Shown one piece after another: positions 6,742 through 15,253 of a DNA stretch of 19,675 bases. This DNA comes from Pseudomonadota bacterium (GTDB taxonomy: Bacteria; Pseudomonadota; Gammaproteobacteria; Pseudomonadales; Oleiphilaceae). The notes beneath the pieces were generated by a model, which saw only the letters and a program-made list of their open reading frames with translations, was not told the origin of the DNA and ran no database searches. The first letter of the stretch is position 1; every line of letters begins with the position of its first letter. Where the stretch lies: assembly GCA_023430625.1 (NCBI GenBank), contig JAEZAA010000257.1:1-19675 (forward strand), given 5' to 3'. A program made the translations under genes and the position numbers.

Positions 6742-6758
6742 TGCCCGGGGTTGCCGGG
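6742..6758. terminator. Short GC-rich hairpin after the efflux operon
   Basis: GCCCGG (6742-6747) / CCGGGC (6753-6758) with a 5-nt loop, 8 nt beyond the tetR stop. There is no T-run on the minus-strand side, so it is at best a weak or Rho-assisted terminator or an mRNA end structure. Confidence 0.3.
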
Positions 6759-6765
6759 CGTTCTG

Positions 6766-7386
6766 TCAGGAGTCTTCGGCCAGAAGGATTGGCAGGAGTT
6801 TGTTGAGGCTGTTGGTCAGAATGGCTGGATCCAGGTCCGGCTCAAGGATGGCGCGAATGGCTAGGCCTTCGACAAAACATTGCAGACCCAGAGATCGCCA
6901 TTGTGCTTCTGCGTCATCCAGTGCGTTGCTGCGATCTGGCTTGCGTTGCCGCAACCAGGTCCCGAATTCCATTCGGGACTGTGCGTCGGCATCTCGTAAC
7001 GCCTCGGCGATCTGCGGGTCGCGACTGGCTTCTGCGGTCATTTCCAGAAACAAGGGGGCGCTCATGACCTCGGGATCGCCCGTGCACCACCGCTTAAACA
7101 AATATTCGATCCGCTGGGAAAGTTCGCTTTCCGATTTGAGTGCTGCGATATCCGCGCGCTTCTCTTGCAGTTGTCGGGCAATGATGGCCAGGATGATCGC
7201 ATTCTTGTTCTCGAAGTAGCGGTAGATCAGCCCTGGGCTCATTTCGGCTTCTTCCGAGATGTTGGCCATGCTCGCGGCATGAAAGCCGCGCTCGACGAAG
7301 CACTTTTGCGCGGCGTTCAGAATCCGCTCGCGCTGGGCCTGGGCATGCTCGGTGGTTTTCGTGCTGCAGGACGTCTTGCCTTTCAT
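6766..7386 (-). CDS. TetR/AcrR-family transcriptional repressor
   Basis: A 206-aa regulator. Residues 17-65 are a canonical TetR DNA-binding domain: RERILNAAQKCFVERGFHAA, then MANISEEAEMSPGLIYRYFE with the recognition-helix pattern ending YRYFENK. The rest is an all-helical ligand-binding and dimerisation domain of normal length. The start codon overlaps the stop of the outer-membrane-factor gene (ATGA), and AAGGAG sits 8 nt before the ATG, so it is translated as the fourth gene of the pump operon. Members of this family usually repress an adjacent efflux operon and release DNA on binding a pump substrate. The 24-bp palindrome at 13250-13273, upstream of the first pump gene, is the likely operator. 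If so, it represses its own transcription too. The ligand is unknown. Confidence 0.92.
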   Translation of the reverse strand: MKGKTSCSTKTTEHAQAQRERILNAAQKCFVERGFHAASMANISEEAEMSPGLIYRYFENKNAIILAIIARQLQEKRADIAALKSESELSQRIEYLFKRWCTGDPEVMSAPLFLEMTAEASRDPQIAEALRDADAQSRMEFGTWLRQRKPDRSNALDDAEAQWRSLGLQCFVEGLAIRAILEPDLDPAILTNSLNKLLPILLAEDS

Positions 7387-8840
7387 TCCGTCTGCTCCTT
7401 CCAGCCTCCGCCCAATACCCTGTAGAGCGCCACCCGATTGGCCTGCTCGGCGAGGCGGATGGCGACCAGGCTTTGCTGGGCTGCATAAAGGGTGCGTTGG
7501 GTGTCCAGACGTACCAGATAGCTGTCCTGGCCGGCTTCATAGCGGGCCGCTGCCAGATCATCCGCTTGCTGGGCGGCTGCAACCACGGCTGCTTGCGCCT
7601 GATGCTGGGCGGCGAGCGTCGCGGTCAGGGCCAGGGCATCGGATACCTCGCGGAATCCCTGCTGAATGGCCCTTTCATACTGGGCCAGCGCGATGTCCCG
7701 ATCGGCGTTGGACACGCCAAGTTGGGCGCGCAGGCGACCGCCTTGAAAGATCGGCACCTGAATCTGGGGAATGAAGGACCAGACCTTGGAGCCTGAACCA
7801 AATAAGCCCGATAGCTCGTCACTGACGGTGCCGACGCTGCCGGTCAGGCTGATAGACGGAAAGAAGGCCGCGCGGGCGGCGCCAATATTGGCATTGGCCG
7901 CGCGCAGTCGGTGTTCCGCCTGCAGGACATCCGGTCGGCGTAGCAGCACGTCACTGGGCAGTCCGGCCGGCAAGGGCAGGAGGCCGGTCACTTGGCCGGT
8001 GAAGCCAGTTGGTAACAGCTCCACATCGACAGGCGCGCCGACCAGGAGGTTCAACGCGTTCAAGTCTTGGGCGACGTAACCTTGAAAGCGCGCGGTGTCG
8101 GCCCGGGCCGATTCCACTTCCGTGCGTGATCGGCTCAGATCCAGCGCCGAGAGCGCACCCAGTTCATGACGCTTCTGGCTCAACTGGTAGGAGCGCTCGT
8201 AGGTCTGCAGTGTGGCCTGCGCCACCTGGAGCAGTTCCTGGTCCGCGGCCAGCGTGAGATAGGCGTTGATGACTTCCGCCACCAGGCTCAGCTGTGCTCC
8301 TCTGCTCGCCTCCTCCTGGGCCAGAAATTGCTCCAGCGCGGCATCGCTCAGGTTGCGTACCCGCCCGAATAGATCCAGTTCGAAAGCAGCAAGCCCTAGT
8401 TCGGCGCTATAGCTTTCGCCGGCATTGGGATTGCGGTCACCGCCGCCCCGAATCATGGCCGCGTTGGCGCCAACGGAGGGAAGTCGTGCGGAGTATTGGA
8501 TCCGATAGAGCGCACGAGCGCGTTCCACGTTCAGCAGAGCGACCCGTAGATCGCGGTTGTTCGCCAGGGCGCGCGCAACCACTTCTTCCAGCTTCTGGTC
8601 GACGAGGAAATCGCGCCAGCCCACATCCGCAGCTGATACGGTGGTAGTGCCGTCCGCGTTCGCTTCATCGGCCTGGACCTTTGGCCAGGCGCCCTGGATG
8701 CCGGGATCGGCCTTCGGTAGCGCCGGCTCCAGGGAGGCGCAGCCCGCGTTGAAGAGGGCAACCGCCAGGGCCAGCGCGCTTATCTTCGGCCATCCCTTGG
8801 CTGAATGTGTCTTGGTATGGATGGTCGCAGAATTAGTCAT
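7383..8840 (-). CDS. RND efflux outer-membrane factor, OprM/NodT-type lipoprotein
   Basis: A 485-aa TolC-superfamily outer-membrane channel of the NodT/OprM lipoprotein branch. The N-terminal hydrophobic stretch ends ALFNAGC, putting a lipidated Cys at residue 34; Asn at the -3 position is slightly unusual for a lipobox. Two OEP repeats follow, with recognisable blocks AALEQFLAQEEASRG, LRRPDVLQAEHRLRAANANI (about residues 305-325) and a C-terminal AARYEAGQDSYLVRLDTQR region, all typical of OprM/TtgC/CusC-like trimers. The trimer forms an outer-membrane barrel and periplasmic tunnel through which the RND pump exports drugs or solvents. The start overlaps the end of the transporter gene by 8 bp, and the end overlaps the tetR start by 4 bp, so translation is probably coupled. 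The family assignment is secure; the substrate is not known. Confidence 0.95.
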   Translation of the reverse strand: MTNSATIHTKTHSAKGWPKISALALAVALFNAGCASLEPALPKADPGIQGAWPKVQADEANADGTTTVSAADVGWRDFLVDQKLEEVVARALANNRDLRVALLNVERARALYRIQYSARLPSVGANAAMIRGGGDRNPNAGESYSAELGLAAFELDLFGRVRNLSDAALEQFLAQEEASRGAQLSLVAEVINAYLTLAADQELLQVAQATLQTYERSYQLSQKRHELGALSALDLSRSRTEVESARADTARFQGYVAQDLNALNLLVGAPVDVELLPTGFTGQVTGLLPLPAGLPSDVLLRRPDVLQAEHRLRAANANIGAARAAFFPSISLTGSVGTVSDELSGLFGSGSKVWSFIPQIQVPIFQGGRLRAQLGVSNADRDIALAQYERAIQQGFREVSDALALTATLAAQHQAQAAVVAAAQQADDLAAARYEAGQDSYLVRLDTQRTLYAAQQSLVAIRLAEQANRVALYRVLGGGWKEQTE

Positions 8841-11800
8841 GGGACAGAGCTCCCGGAGCCGGCTCGGCTACTGCTGGGGCGGGCTTGCGACGGACGAACA
8901 GACGCTGCACCACCACAAAGAACAAGGGAATGAAGAACAGACCAAGGAAGGTGCCGAGGATCATGCCGCCCAATACGCCGGTACCGATGGCCTGCTGCGC
9001 ACCTGAACCCGCGCCTGAGGCCAGGGCCAAGGGCAGCACACCGAGACCGAACGCCAGGGAGGTCATCAGGATCGGGCGCAGGCGGTCGCGCACGGCGGTC
9101 ATGGTAGCGGTGATCAGCTCCATGCCTTGTTCCAGGTTTTCCTTGGCGAACTCCACGATCAGGATTGCGTTCTTACTGGTCAGACCCACCGTCGTGAGCA
9201 TGGCGACCTGGAAATAGATATCCCGTTCCATACCGCGCATGGAGGCCGCCAGGATGGTTCCCAGAATCCCCAGGGGCGCCACCAGCAGGACGGCGGTCGG
9301 AACCGACCAGCTTTCATACAGTGCCGCGAGACAGAGGAACACGATCAGCAGCGACAGGGTATAAAGCATTGGCGTTTGCGAGCCAGCTCGTTTCTCCTGA
9401 TAGGAGAGCGCGGTCCACTCCATGCCGATGCCGGCAGGCAATTCCGCCACCAGTCGTTCAACCTCGGCCATGGCATCGCCCGAGCTGACGCCGGGGGCGC
9501 CTTCACCGTTGAGCTCCATGGAGGGCACGCCGTTATAGCGTTCCAGACGGGGCGAGCCGTATTCCCAGCGGGAGGTGGCAAAGGCCGAGACGGGTACCAT
9601 GTCGCCGCTCTGGTTGCGTACCGACCACAGGTTGAAGTCCTCGGGCACCATGCGGAACGGCGCGTCAGCCTGGAGATAGACCCGCTTCACACGGCCCCGG
9701 TCGATGAAGTCATCGATGTACTGACCACCCCAGGCCGCGGACAGGGTCGCATTGACCTGGCTGATGGACACCCCGAGGGCTGCGGCCTTCTCCAGATCCA
9801 CGTCGACCTGGAATTGAGGCGTGTCTTCCTGACCATTGGGACGCACGTTGGCCAGCAGCGGGCTTTGCGCGGCCGCACCCAGGAATTGATTGCGGGCTTG
9901 GGTGAGGGCCGCGTTGCCCAGGTTGGCGTTGTCCTTGAGGTAAAAGGCGAAGCCGGACGCGGTGCCCAGTTCCGGCATGGCCGGGGGCGAGAAGGCGAAG
10001 ATAACCGCATCCTTGACCTGGCTCAGTGCGCCCATGGCGCGACCGGCAATGGCGCTGGCGCTCATGTCGGCGGATTCGCGCTCGCTCCAGTCCCGCAGTT
10101 TGATGAAGGCGACGCCGTTGTTCTGGCCACGTCCGGCAAAGCTGAAACCCTGGACGCTGAACACGGATTCAACGGAGTCCTTTTCTTCCTCCAGGAAATA
10201 CTGTTCCAGTTTCATGATGGATTCCATGGTGCGCTCCTGGGTCGCGCCCACCGGCGCTTTCACCATGGAGAACAGAACACCCTGGTCTTCCTCGGGCAGG
10301 AACGAGCCTGGCACCCGCATGAACATCAGGATCATGGCGACGACGAGGATGCCGAAGATAGCCATGAAGCGGCCGCTACGATGCAGCATGCTGCGCACGC
10401 CATTCTGGTAGCGGCGGCTGCCACGGTCGAAATTGCGGTTGAACCAGCCGAAGAAGCCTTTCTGGCCGTGATGCTCACCTTTCTTGAGCGGCTTGAGAAT
10501 GGTTGCGCAGAGGGCGGGCGTCAGGACAATCGCCACCAGCACCGAGAGTCCCATGGCGGCGACAATGGTGATCGAGAACTGGCGATAGATAATGCCGGTG
10601 GAGCCGCTCATGAAAGCCATCGGCACGAACACCGCCGACAGCACCAGACCGATGCCCACCAGGGCGCCGGTGATCTGGTCCATGGATTTGCGCGTGGCTT
10701 CCAGGGGTGAGAGGCCTTCCTCGCTCATGATACGTTCGACGTTTTCCACCACCACGATGGCATCGTCCACCAGCAGACCAATTGCCAGCACCATGGCGAA
10801 CATGGTCAGCATGTTGATGGAGAGGCCGGCGGCGGCCAGGATACCAAAGGTACCCAGCAAAACCACGGGAACCGCCAGGGTCGGAATCAGGGTGGCCCGG
10901 AAGTTCTGAAGGAACAGGAACATCACCAGAAACACCAGTACGACGGCTTCAATCAGGGTATGAATCACGCCTTCGATGGACACCTTGACGAACGGGGTCG
11001 TGTCGAAAGGAATGACCACGTCCAGGCCTTCCGGGAAGAAGGGCTTGAGCTCCGCCAGACGCGCTTCCACCGCGGTGGCGGTGTCAAGCGCATTGGCGCC
11101 GGTGGCAAGGGAAATGGCCATGCCGCTGGCCGGCTGGCCATTGTAGCGGGTGATGTAGTCGTAGTTTTCCGCGCCCAGCTCAACCCGGGCGATATCGCCC
11201 AGCCGGAGGACCGAGCCGTCCGGGTTGCTACGCACCACGATGTTGCGGAACTGTTCCGGGGTTTGCAGACGGCTTTGCGCCGTGATGGTGGCATTGATCT
11301 GCTGACCATCGATGGCGGGCGTGCCGCCCAGCTGGCCCAGGGTAACCTGTTGGTTCTGAGCCTGGATGGCCGTGGTGACATCGGCCGGCGTCAGGCGATA
11401 AGTGTCGAGCTTGTTCGGGTCCAGCCAGATCCGCATGGCGTATTGGGAGCCAAACACCTGAATGCTACCGACGCCGGGAACCCGGCTCAGCGGATCCACC
11501 AGGTTGGCGGACACATAGTCGGAGATATCGGCGCGGCTCATGCGACCGTCGGTGGAGACGAAGCCCGCCACCATCAAGAAGCCACTGCGGGCCTTGCTGA
11601 CGTTAATGCCCTGGCGCTGTACTTCCTGGGGCAGCAGCGGCATGGCCAGCTGCAGCTTGTTCTGGACCTGCACCTGGGCCGTGTCCGGATCGGTACCATT
11701 CTCGAACGTCAGGGTAATAGACGAGCGACCATTGCTTTCGCTGGTCGCGGACATGTAGATCAGGCCATCGAGCCCCTTCATGTTCTGCTCGATGATCTGG

Positions 11801-11985
11801 GTCACCGAATCTTCCACTACCTTGGCGGAGGCGCCGGGGTACGTCGATGAAATCGAAACCGTGGGCGGTGCAATGGTGGGGTAGCGCTCAACCGCCAGCT
11901 GGCTGATCGCCAGGCCGCCGGCCAGCATGATGATGATGGCGATCACCCAGGCAAAAATGGGTCGATCGATAAAGAAACGTGCCAT
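8833..11985 (-). CDS. RND multidrug efflux transporter, AcrB/MexB/TtgB (HAE1) type
   Basis: A 1050-aa inner-membrane proton-driven exporter of full family length. It begins MARFFIDRPIFAWVIAIIIM (TM1) and shows the duplicated RND layout of 12 membrane segments and two large periplasmic loops. Proton-relay residues are present: Asp407 and Asp408 in GLLVDDAIVVVENVER (TM4) and Lys938 in TSKNAILIVEFAKE (TM10). Other blocks are the porter-domain start YPGASAKVVEDSVTQIIEQ and the TM12 end LGLFFIPLFFVVVQRLF. The AGGGGA ribosome site lies before the ATG, 12 nt after the adaptor gene stop. With the adaptor and outer-membrane factor it would form a tripartite pump expelling hydrophobic compounds such as antibiotics, dyes, detergents or solvents. 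All key residues are intact. The exact orthologue (AcrB, MexB, TtgB, AdeJ) cannot be told apart by eye. Confidence 0.97.
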   Translation of the reverse strand: MARFFIDRPIFAWVIAIIIMLAGGLAISQLAVERYPTIAPPTVSISSTYPGASAKVVEDSVTQIIEQNMKGLDGLIYMSATSESNGRSSITLTFENGTDPDTAQVQVQNKLQLAMPLLPQEVQRQGINVSKARSGFLMVAGFVSTDGRMSRADISDYVSANLVDPLSRVPGVGSIQVFGSQYAMRIWLDPNKLDTYRLTPADVTTAIQAQNQQVTLGQLGGTPAIDGQQINATITAQSRLQTPEQFRNIVVRSNPDGSVLRLGDIARVELGAENYDYITRYNGQPASGMAISLATGANALDTATAVEARLAELKPFFPEGLDVVIPFDTTPFVKVSIEGVIHTLIEAVVLVFLVMFLFLQNFRATLIPTLAVPVVLLGTFGILAAAGLSINMLTMFAMVLAIGLLVDDAIVVVENVERIMSEEGLSPLEATRKSMDQITGALVGIGLVLSAVFVPMAFMSGSTGIIYRQFSITIVAAMGLSVLVAIVLTPALCATILKPLKKGEHHGQKGFFGWFNRNFDRGSRRYQNGVRSMLHRSGRFMAIFGILVVAMILMFMRVPGSFLPEEDQGVLFSMVKAPVGATQERTMESIMKLEQYFLEEEKDSVESVFSVQGFSFAGRGQNNGVAFIKLRDWSERESADMSASAIAGRAMGALSQVKDAVIFAFSPPAMPELGTASGFAFYLKDNANLGNAALTQARNQFLGAAAQSPLLANVRPNGQEDTPQFQVDVDLEKAAALGVSISQVNATLSAAWGGQYIDDFIDRGRVKRVYLQADAPFRMVPEDFNLWSVRNQSGDMVPVSAFATSRWEYGSPRLERYNGVPSMELNGEGAPGVSSGDAMAEVERLVAELPAGIGMEWTALSYQEKRAGSQTPMLYTLSLLIVFLCLAALYESWSVPTAVLLVAPLGILGTILAASMRGMERDIYFQVAMLTTVGLTSKNAILIVEFAKENLEQGMELITATMTAVRDRLRPILMTSLAFGLGVLPLALASGAGSGAQQAIGTGVLGGMILGTFLGLFFIPLFFVVVQRLFVRRKPAPAVAEPAPGALSHD

Positions 11986-11997
11986 AGGGATCCCCTG

Positions 11998-13194
11998 TTA
12001 CTGTCCGCTGGTGACGCTGGTGCCAGCGTCCTTCGCTACTTCTGGAGAGACTTCCACCGTCCGTACTGGAATACCGGGCTTGATTTTCTGCAGGCCAGCG
12101 ACGATCACCTGATCGCCCACGTTCAGGCCCTCTTCCACCAGCCAGCGATCGCCGATGGTGCGGCTGACCCGAACCGGACGCGCCTCAACTGTGCCATCGG
12201 CACCGATCACCATGGCGCTGGTGTTGCCCTTGGGGTCGCGCGCAATGCCCTGCTGGGGAACCAGCAACGCCTGCGAGCGGGAGCCAATGGCGAGGATGGC
12301 GCGGGCATACATGCCGGGCATCAACAGGGATTCCGGATTCGGCACTTCCACCCGCAGCGCATAGCTGCCGGTGGTGGGATCAACCGTCATCTCGGTGAAG
12401 GCCAGGGAGCCTTCCTGGGCATAGTGCGAGCCATCTTCCAGCAGCAGGGTGACCGGAACCTCTTCCTGACGGGTCAGGGTGCCCGCGGCCATGGCCTTGC
12501 GCATCTGCAGCAATTCACTGCTGGACTGGGTCAGGTCGATGTAGATGGGGTCCAGTTTCTGGATCGTCGCCAGGGGCTGGCTCTGGTTGAGCGTCACCAG
12601 CGCACCGGCGGTGACCGCCGATTTGCCGATGTAGCCGCTGATGGGCGCGGTGATGCGGCTGTAGCCAAGGGTAACCTTGGCGCTGGCAAGAGCCGCCTCG
12701 GCCACTTTCACTTCGGCGCGGGCTTGCAGTAAGGCCGCCTGGGCGTCGTCGTTGTCCTGGTGGCTGACGGCGTCAATCTTCACCAGTTCCGCCATCCGCT
12801 TGGCGGTGATCTCCGCGCTTTCAAGCGTTGCCTTGGCGCGTGCCAGCGAGGCCTCGGCCCGTTGCAGCTCGGCCTGGTAGGTGGCGTCTTCCAACTGATA
12901 GAGGGGCTGTCCCGCTTTAACATAGCCACCTTCGGTAAACAGCCGCTCCTTGACGATGCCGCTCACCTGGGGGCGAACCTCCGCAACCAGCGAGGCATTG
13001 ATGCGACCGGGCAGTTCGCGGGTCAGGGTGATGTCCTCGGCCTTGAGGGTGACCACGGACACTTCGGGTGCCGGCATCTGTGCGGCGGCAGCCTGGGGAG
13101 CGGCCTGCTCGCCTGTTCCGCAACCGGATAACAACAGGGTGCTCAGCACCAGTCCAGTAAATGCTGTACGGAACAGCGGCGTGGATGACGACAT
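11998..13194 (-). CDS. RND efflux periplasmic adaptor lipoprotein, AcrA/MexA type
   Basis: Membrane-fusion protein of 398 aa. I place the start at the ATG at 13194 because AAGAGG lies 6 nt upstream; an in-frame ATG 15 bp earlier (13209) has no ribosome site. The signal peptide ends in the lipobox LLLSGC, so Cys25 should be lipidated and the protein anchored in the inner membrane. Domains run in the usual order: beta-barrel/lipoyl start (LPGRINASLVAEVRPQVSGI), alpha-helical hairpin (about residues 95-170, rich in Ala, Glu and Lys, with SLARAKATLESAEI), lipoyl return (SRITAPISGYIGKSAVTAG), then barrel and membrane-proximal domains ending near LQKIKPGIPV. It bridges the RND pump to the outer-membrane channel. 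It is the first gene of the operon, about 55 bp downstream of the palindromic operator. Confidence 0.95.
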   Translation of the reverse strand: MSSSTPLFRTAFTGLVLSTLLLSGCGTGEQAAPQAAAAQMPAPEVSVVTLKAEDITLTRELPGRINASLVAEVRPQVSGIVKERLFTEGGYVKAGQPLYQLEDATYQAELQRAEASLARAKATLESAEITAKRMAELVKIDAVSHQDNDDAQAALLQARAEVKVAEAALASAKVTLGYSRITAPISGYIGKSAVTAGALVTLNQSQPLATIQKLDPIYIDLTQSSSELLQMRKAMAAGTLTRQEEVPVTLLLEDGSHYAQEGSLAFTEMTVDPTTGSYALRVEVPNPESLLMPGMYARAILAIGSRSQALLVPQQGIARDPKGNTSAMVIGADGTVEARPVRVSRTIGDRWLVEEGLNVGDQVIVAGLQKIKPGIPVRTVEVSPEVAKDAGTSVTSGQ

Positions 13195-13249
13195 GACAGA
13201 CCTCTTCATGGGATATGCGGGGATATGAATCTGGGGAAGTGACGAAGGC

Positions 13250-13273
13250 AGTAGAATGAACGATCATTCTACT
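13250..13273. promoter_or_regulatory. Palindromic operator of the efflux operon (TetR-type)
   Basis: Perfect inverted repeat AGTAGAATGA (13250-13259) / TCATTCTACT (13264-13273) with 4-bp spacer ACGA. The GAATGA-N4-TCATTC core is of the kind bound by TetR/AcrR repressors of RND pumps. On the minus strand it contains TAGAAT (plus 13266-13271), a good -10 element, so a bound repressor would block RNA polymerase. It lies 56 bp upstream of the adaptor start codon. The partner is most likely the TetR protein encoded last in the operon. Confidence 0.75.
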
Positions 13274-13365
13274 TTTTGCAAGAGGCAAATGATGACCAAA
13301 TATCCGCTGCGGCGCTGGCCTGAATGGGTGCTGAGTTCATCGTGAAGCGCCGGCTAACAGCCCTG

Positions 13366-14331
13366 TCAGCGCGGCTTTTGTGCGTACCGTTCCGCCAGCA
13401 GCGCACCCACCATGATCTGAATCTGGTTGTACAGCATGATGGGGAGCACGATCAGGCCAAAGCCTGGATGGCCCGCAAACAGCACCTTGGCCATGGGCAG
13501 GCCGGATGCCAGGCTTTTCTTGGAGCCGCAGAAAACCGCCGCGATCTCGTCGGCCCGGTTAAAGCCGAGACGGCGGGCCAGGATCGCCGTTAATGCCAGA
13601 ATGCTCGCAAGCAGGACGAGGCACAGCAGGGCGGCGAGCATCAGGATGGAGAATGGCACCTGCGCCCAAAGGCCGCTGACGACCGATTGCGCGAAGGCCA
13701 CATAGATAATGAGCAGCAGGACGCTTTGATCGACCCGCTCGCTCAGGGTCGGATAACGGGTCAGAATCGGCAGCAGAACGGGTCGCAGCAACTGACCCGC
13801 CACAAATGGCAGCAGCATCTCCACGAGGATATCCCGGATGGCGCCGTCGAGGACGAAGGCCTGCGCGTCCGAGCGGTCGAGCACCAGGCTCAACAGCAGT
13901 GGCGTGAGCACCATGCCCAGTAGATTGGAGCCCGCCGCGCTGCAGATGGCCGCCGGTACGTTGCCCTTGGCCACTGCCGTATAGGCAATGGAGGAGGACA
14001 CCGCCGATGGTAGAACCGCCAGATAGAGGAATCCCAGCAGTAGATGCTCCGGCAGCCAGGATGCTCCCAGGCGAGCCAAGGGCACCACGCACAGGGGAAA
14101 CAGCAGGAAGGTGATGGCGAAGATGAACAGATGCAGGCGCCATTGGGTCAGCCCGGCAATTACCGCCTCCCGTGGCAGGGCTGCGCCATGCACGAAAAAC
14201 AGCAGAGCGACGCCCAAGGTTGCCGCATGGGACAGCGCTTCGGCGAATGCACCCCGGGCCGGCCAGACTGACGCCAGCAAGACGGTGAGCAGAATCAGCC
14301 AGGTAAATGCTGAGATACGGGGCCGCTTCAT
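13366..14331 (-). CDS. YfeH-like bile acid:sodium symporter (BASS) family transporter
   Basis: A 321-aa polytopic inner-membrane protein with about nine to ten hydrophobic segments, of the SBF-like branch that includes E. coli YfeH. Diagnostic stretches are the start MKRPRISAFTWLILLTVLLA with WPARG, the block LPSAVSSSIAYTAVAKGNVP (TM4 region) and the late signature AAVFCGSKKSLASGLPMAKV. I chose the ATG at 14331 because it matches the normal N-terminus of the family; an upstream in-frame ATG at 14394 would add 21 residues and has no ribosome site. Ribosome binding at 14331 is itself weak. Family members move organic anions or metabolites with sodium, but the substrate of the YfeH branch is not established. 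It is in the same direction as the pump operon, but the 171-bp gap with the operator suggests separate transcription. Confidence 0.9.
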   Translation of the reverse strand: MKRPRISAFTWLILLTVLLASVWPARGAFAEALSHAATLGVALLFFVHGAALPREAVIAGLTQWRLHLFIFAITFLLFPLCVVPLARLGASWLPEHLLLGFLYLAVLPSAVSSSIAYTAVAKGNVPAAICSAAGSNLLGMVLTPLLLSLVLDRSDAQAFVLDGAIRDILVEMLLPFVAGQLLRPVLLPILTRYPTLSERVDQSVLLLIIYVAFAQSVVSGLWAQVPFSILMLAALLCLVLLASILALTAILARRLGFNRADEIAAVFCGSKKSLASGLPMAKVLFAGHPGFGLIVLPIMLYNQIQIMVGALLAERYAQKPR

Positions 14332-14602
14332 GAGGGAATTCCAGCGCGAGGTAGCTGCACTCTCAATGTGGGTGGCAGGCCGACTGCGGAGCATGCGCCG
14401 CGGCGGCCGGGGTCTCTATCATAGGAGGGCATTGCAGAAAGTAAACCCGGCGCTTGGGTGTCGGCATGGCCGGTGCCGTTATCGGGGGCCAGTGCCGCAA
14501 GGCTGGCAAATTCCCCCAGAGGTGTTAGGATGACTGCAGATCATTCAATTTGGGCATGTCGTTGAACAAGCTTTTTTGTCCCACCATTCGCATCCTCTCT
14601 AC

Positions 14603-14627
14603 AGGAACCCTGGCCCAGGGGGTTCTT
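14603..14627 (+). other. Imperfect stem-loop upstream of rnk
   Basis: CCCTG (14608-14612) pairs with CAGGG (14616-14620); after a GG bulge GAA (14605-14607) pairs with TTC (14623-14625). TTTT follows five bases further on. It could be a weak terminator or attenuator, or simply mRNA leader structure. Confidence 0.3.
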
Positions 14628-14654
14628 GCGCGTTTTGCCGTCTTCCATTTCTAG

Positions 14655-14690
14655 CGCCGGATCCGAGCAGTTCTTTTTACGGGTCCGGCG
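14655..14690 (+). promoter_or_regulatory. Strong leader hairpin upstream of rnk
   Basis: An 11-bp stem, CGCCGGATCCG (14655-14665) with CGGGTCCGGCG (14680-14690), containing one G-U pair. It closes a 14-nt loop that reads AGCAGTTCTTTTTA, with a pyrimidine-rich centre. It ends 68 nt before the rnk start codon. It is likely transcribed as part of the leader and may influence rnk expression; no known riboswitch class was recognised. Confidence 0.45.
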
Positions 14691-14758
14691 GATCTCAGCT
14701 GTAACGCTCATAACCTTTAGTTCCGATCATTTCAGCCATCGATCATTGGAGAAGGCGA

Positions 14759-15160
14759 ATGTCTCAATTACCTGCTATTACGATTTCAACCCGAGATTTT
14801 GACCGTCTCTGCGCACTGCTGGAGCGAGTCTACGATCAACCTACCGTGGTTCCCGAGCTCTTCGACGAACTGGACCGGGCAGCCATTGTTGCGCCTGAAG
14901 CCATGCCGAAAACTGTGGTTACCATGAATTCCATCGTGCGCTTCGCCAATGAAGACACCGGCCAGGAACACGAGATGGAACTGGTTTACCCGCACGAGAT
15001 CGACGGCACGCCCGGCAAGATTTCCGTGCTGGCGCCGGCGGGTGCCGCACTGCTGGGATTGTCCGTGGGCGATCGGATCGAATGGCCGCTGCCCGGCAAC
15101 AAGAAGCTGCACGTGCGTATCATCGACGTGGTTCACCAGGAAATGGCCAGCCAAGCATAG
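14759..15160 (+). CDS. rnk: Rnk, nucleoside diphosphate kinase regulator
   Basis: A 133-aa cytoplasmic protein of the GreA/GreB C-terminal-domain family, matching Rnk in length and sequence. The N-terminal part (residues 1-50) forms the short helical hairpin; the C-terminal FKBP-like domain carries the signature NEDTGQEHEMELVYPHEIDG and APAGAALLGLSVGDRIEWPL. In E. coli and Pseudomonas Rnk affects nucleoside diphosphate kinase levels and binds RNA polymerase near the secondary channel, competing with GreA, GreB and DksA-type factors. GGAG (14748-14751) is 7 nt before the ATG. A paralogue follows 93 bp downstream. Confidence 0.93.
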   Translation: MSQLPAITISTRDFDRLCALLERVYDQPTVVPELFDELDRAAIVAPEAMPKTVVTMNSIVRFANEDTGQEHEMELVYPHEIDGTPGKISVLAPAGAALLGLSVGDRIEWPLPGNKKLHVRIIDVVHQEMASQA

Positions 15161-15253
15161 GGGCTGGCCCCGGATATTGATTCAGGCCAAGGGCCCCTGA
15201 TGAAGGGGCAGGCTATCGCGAACCCGTTGATTCTGTGAGATCGGAGAAGGGAC

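Larger units (their letters stand above)
6436..6765. other. Intergenic region upstream of the PEP-CTERM gene and downstream of tetR
   Basis: About 330 bp. The left half is the PEP-CTERM promoter region, with a -10-like element and a CRP-type site. The right half is the tail of the efflux operon, with a short GC-rich hairpin (6742-6758). A promoter-like pair on the + strand (TTGACG at 6574-6579 and AATAAA at 6596-6601) has no plus-strand gene behind it. No protein-coding gene is seen. Confidence 0.6.
14332..14758. other. Divergent intergenic region between the BASS transporter and rnk genes
   Basis: About 427 bp that should hold promoters for both directions. No protein-coding gene is supported. 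Two stem-loops are visible on the rnk side: an imperfect one at 14603-14627 and a strong one at 14655-14690. No clear consensus promoter was recognised. Confidence 0.6.

Noticed and set aside
9127..10710. Long open frame (527 codons) on the + strand opposite the RND transporter gene
   Set aside because: The composition is biased (rich in His, Gly, Arg and Gln), no domain is recognisable, and the opposite frame is a full-length, fully conserved RND pump. It is a shadow of a GC-rich gene, as is the frame at 10960-11850.
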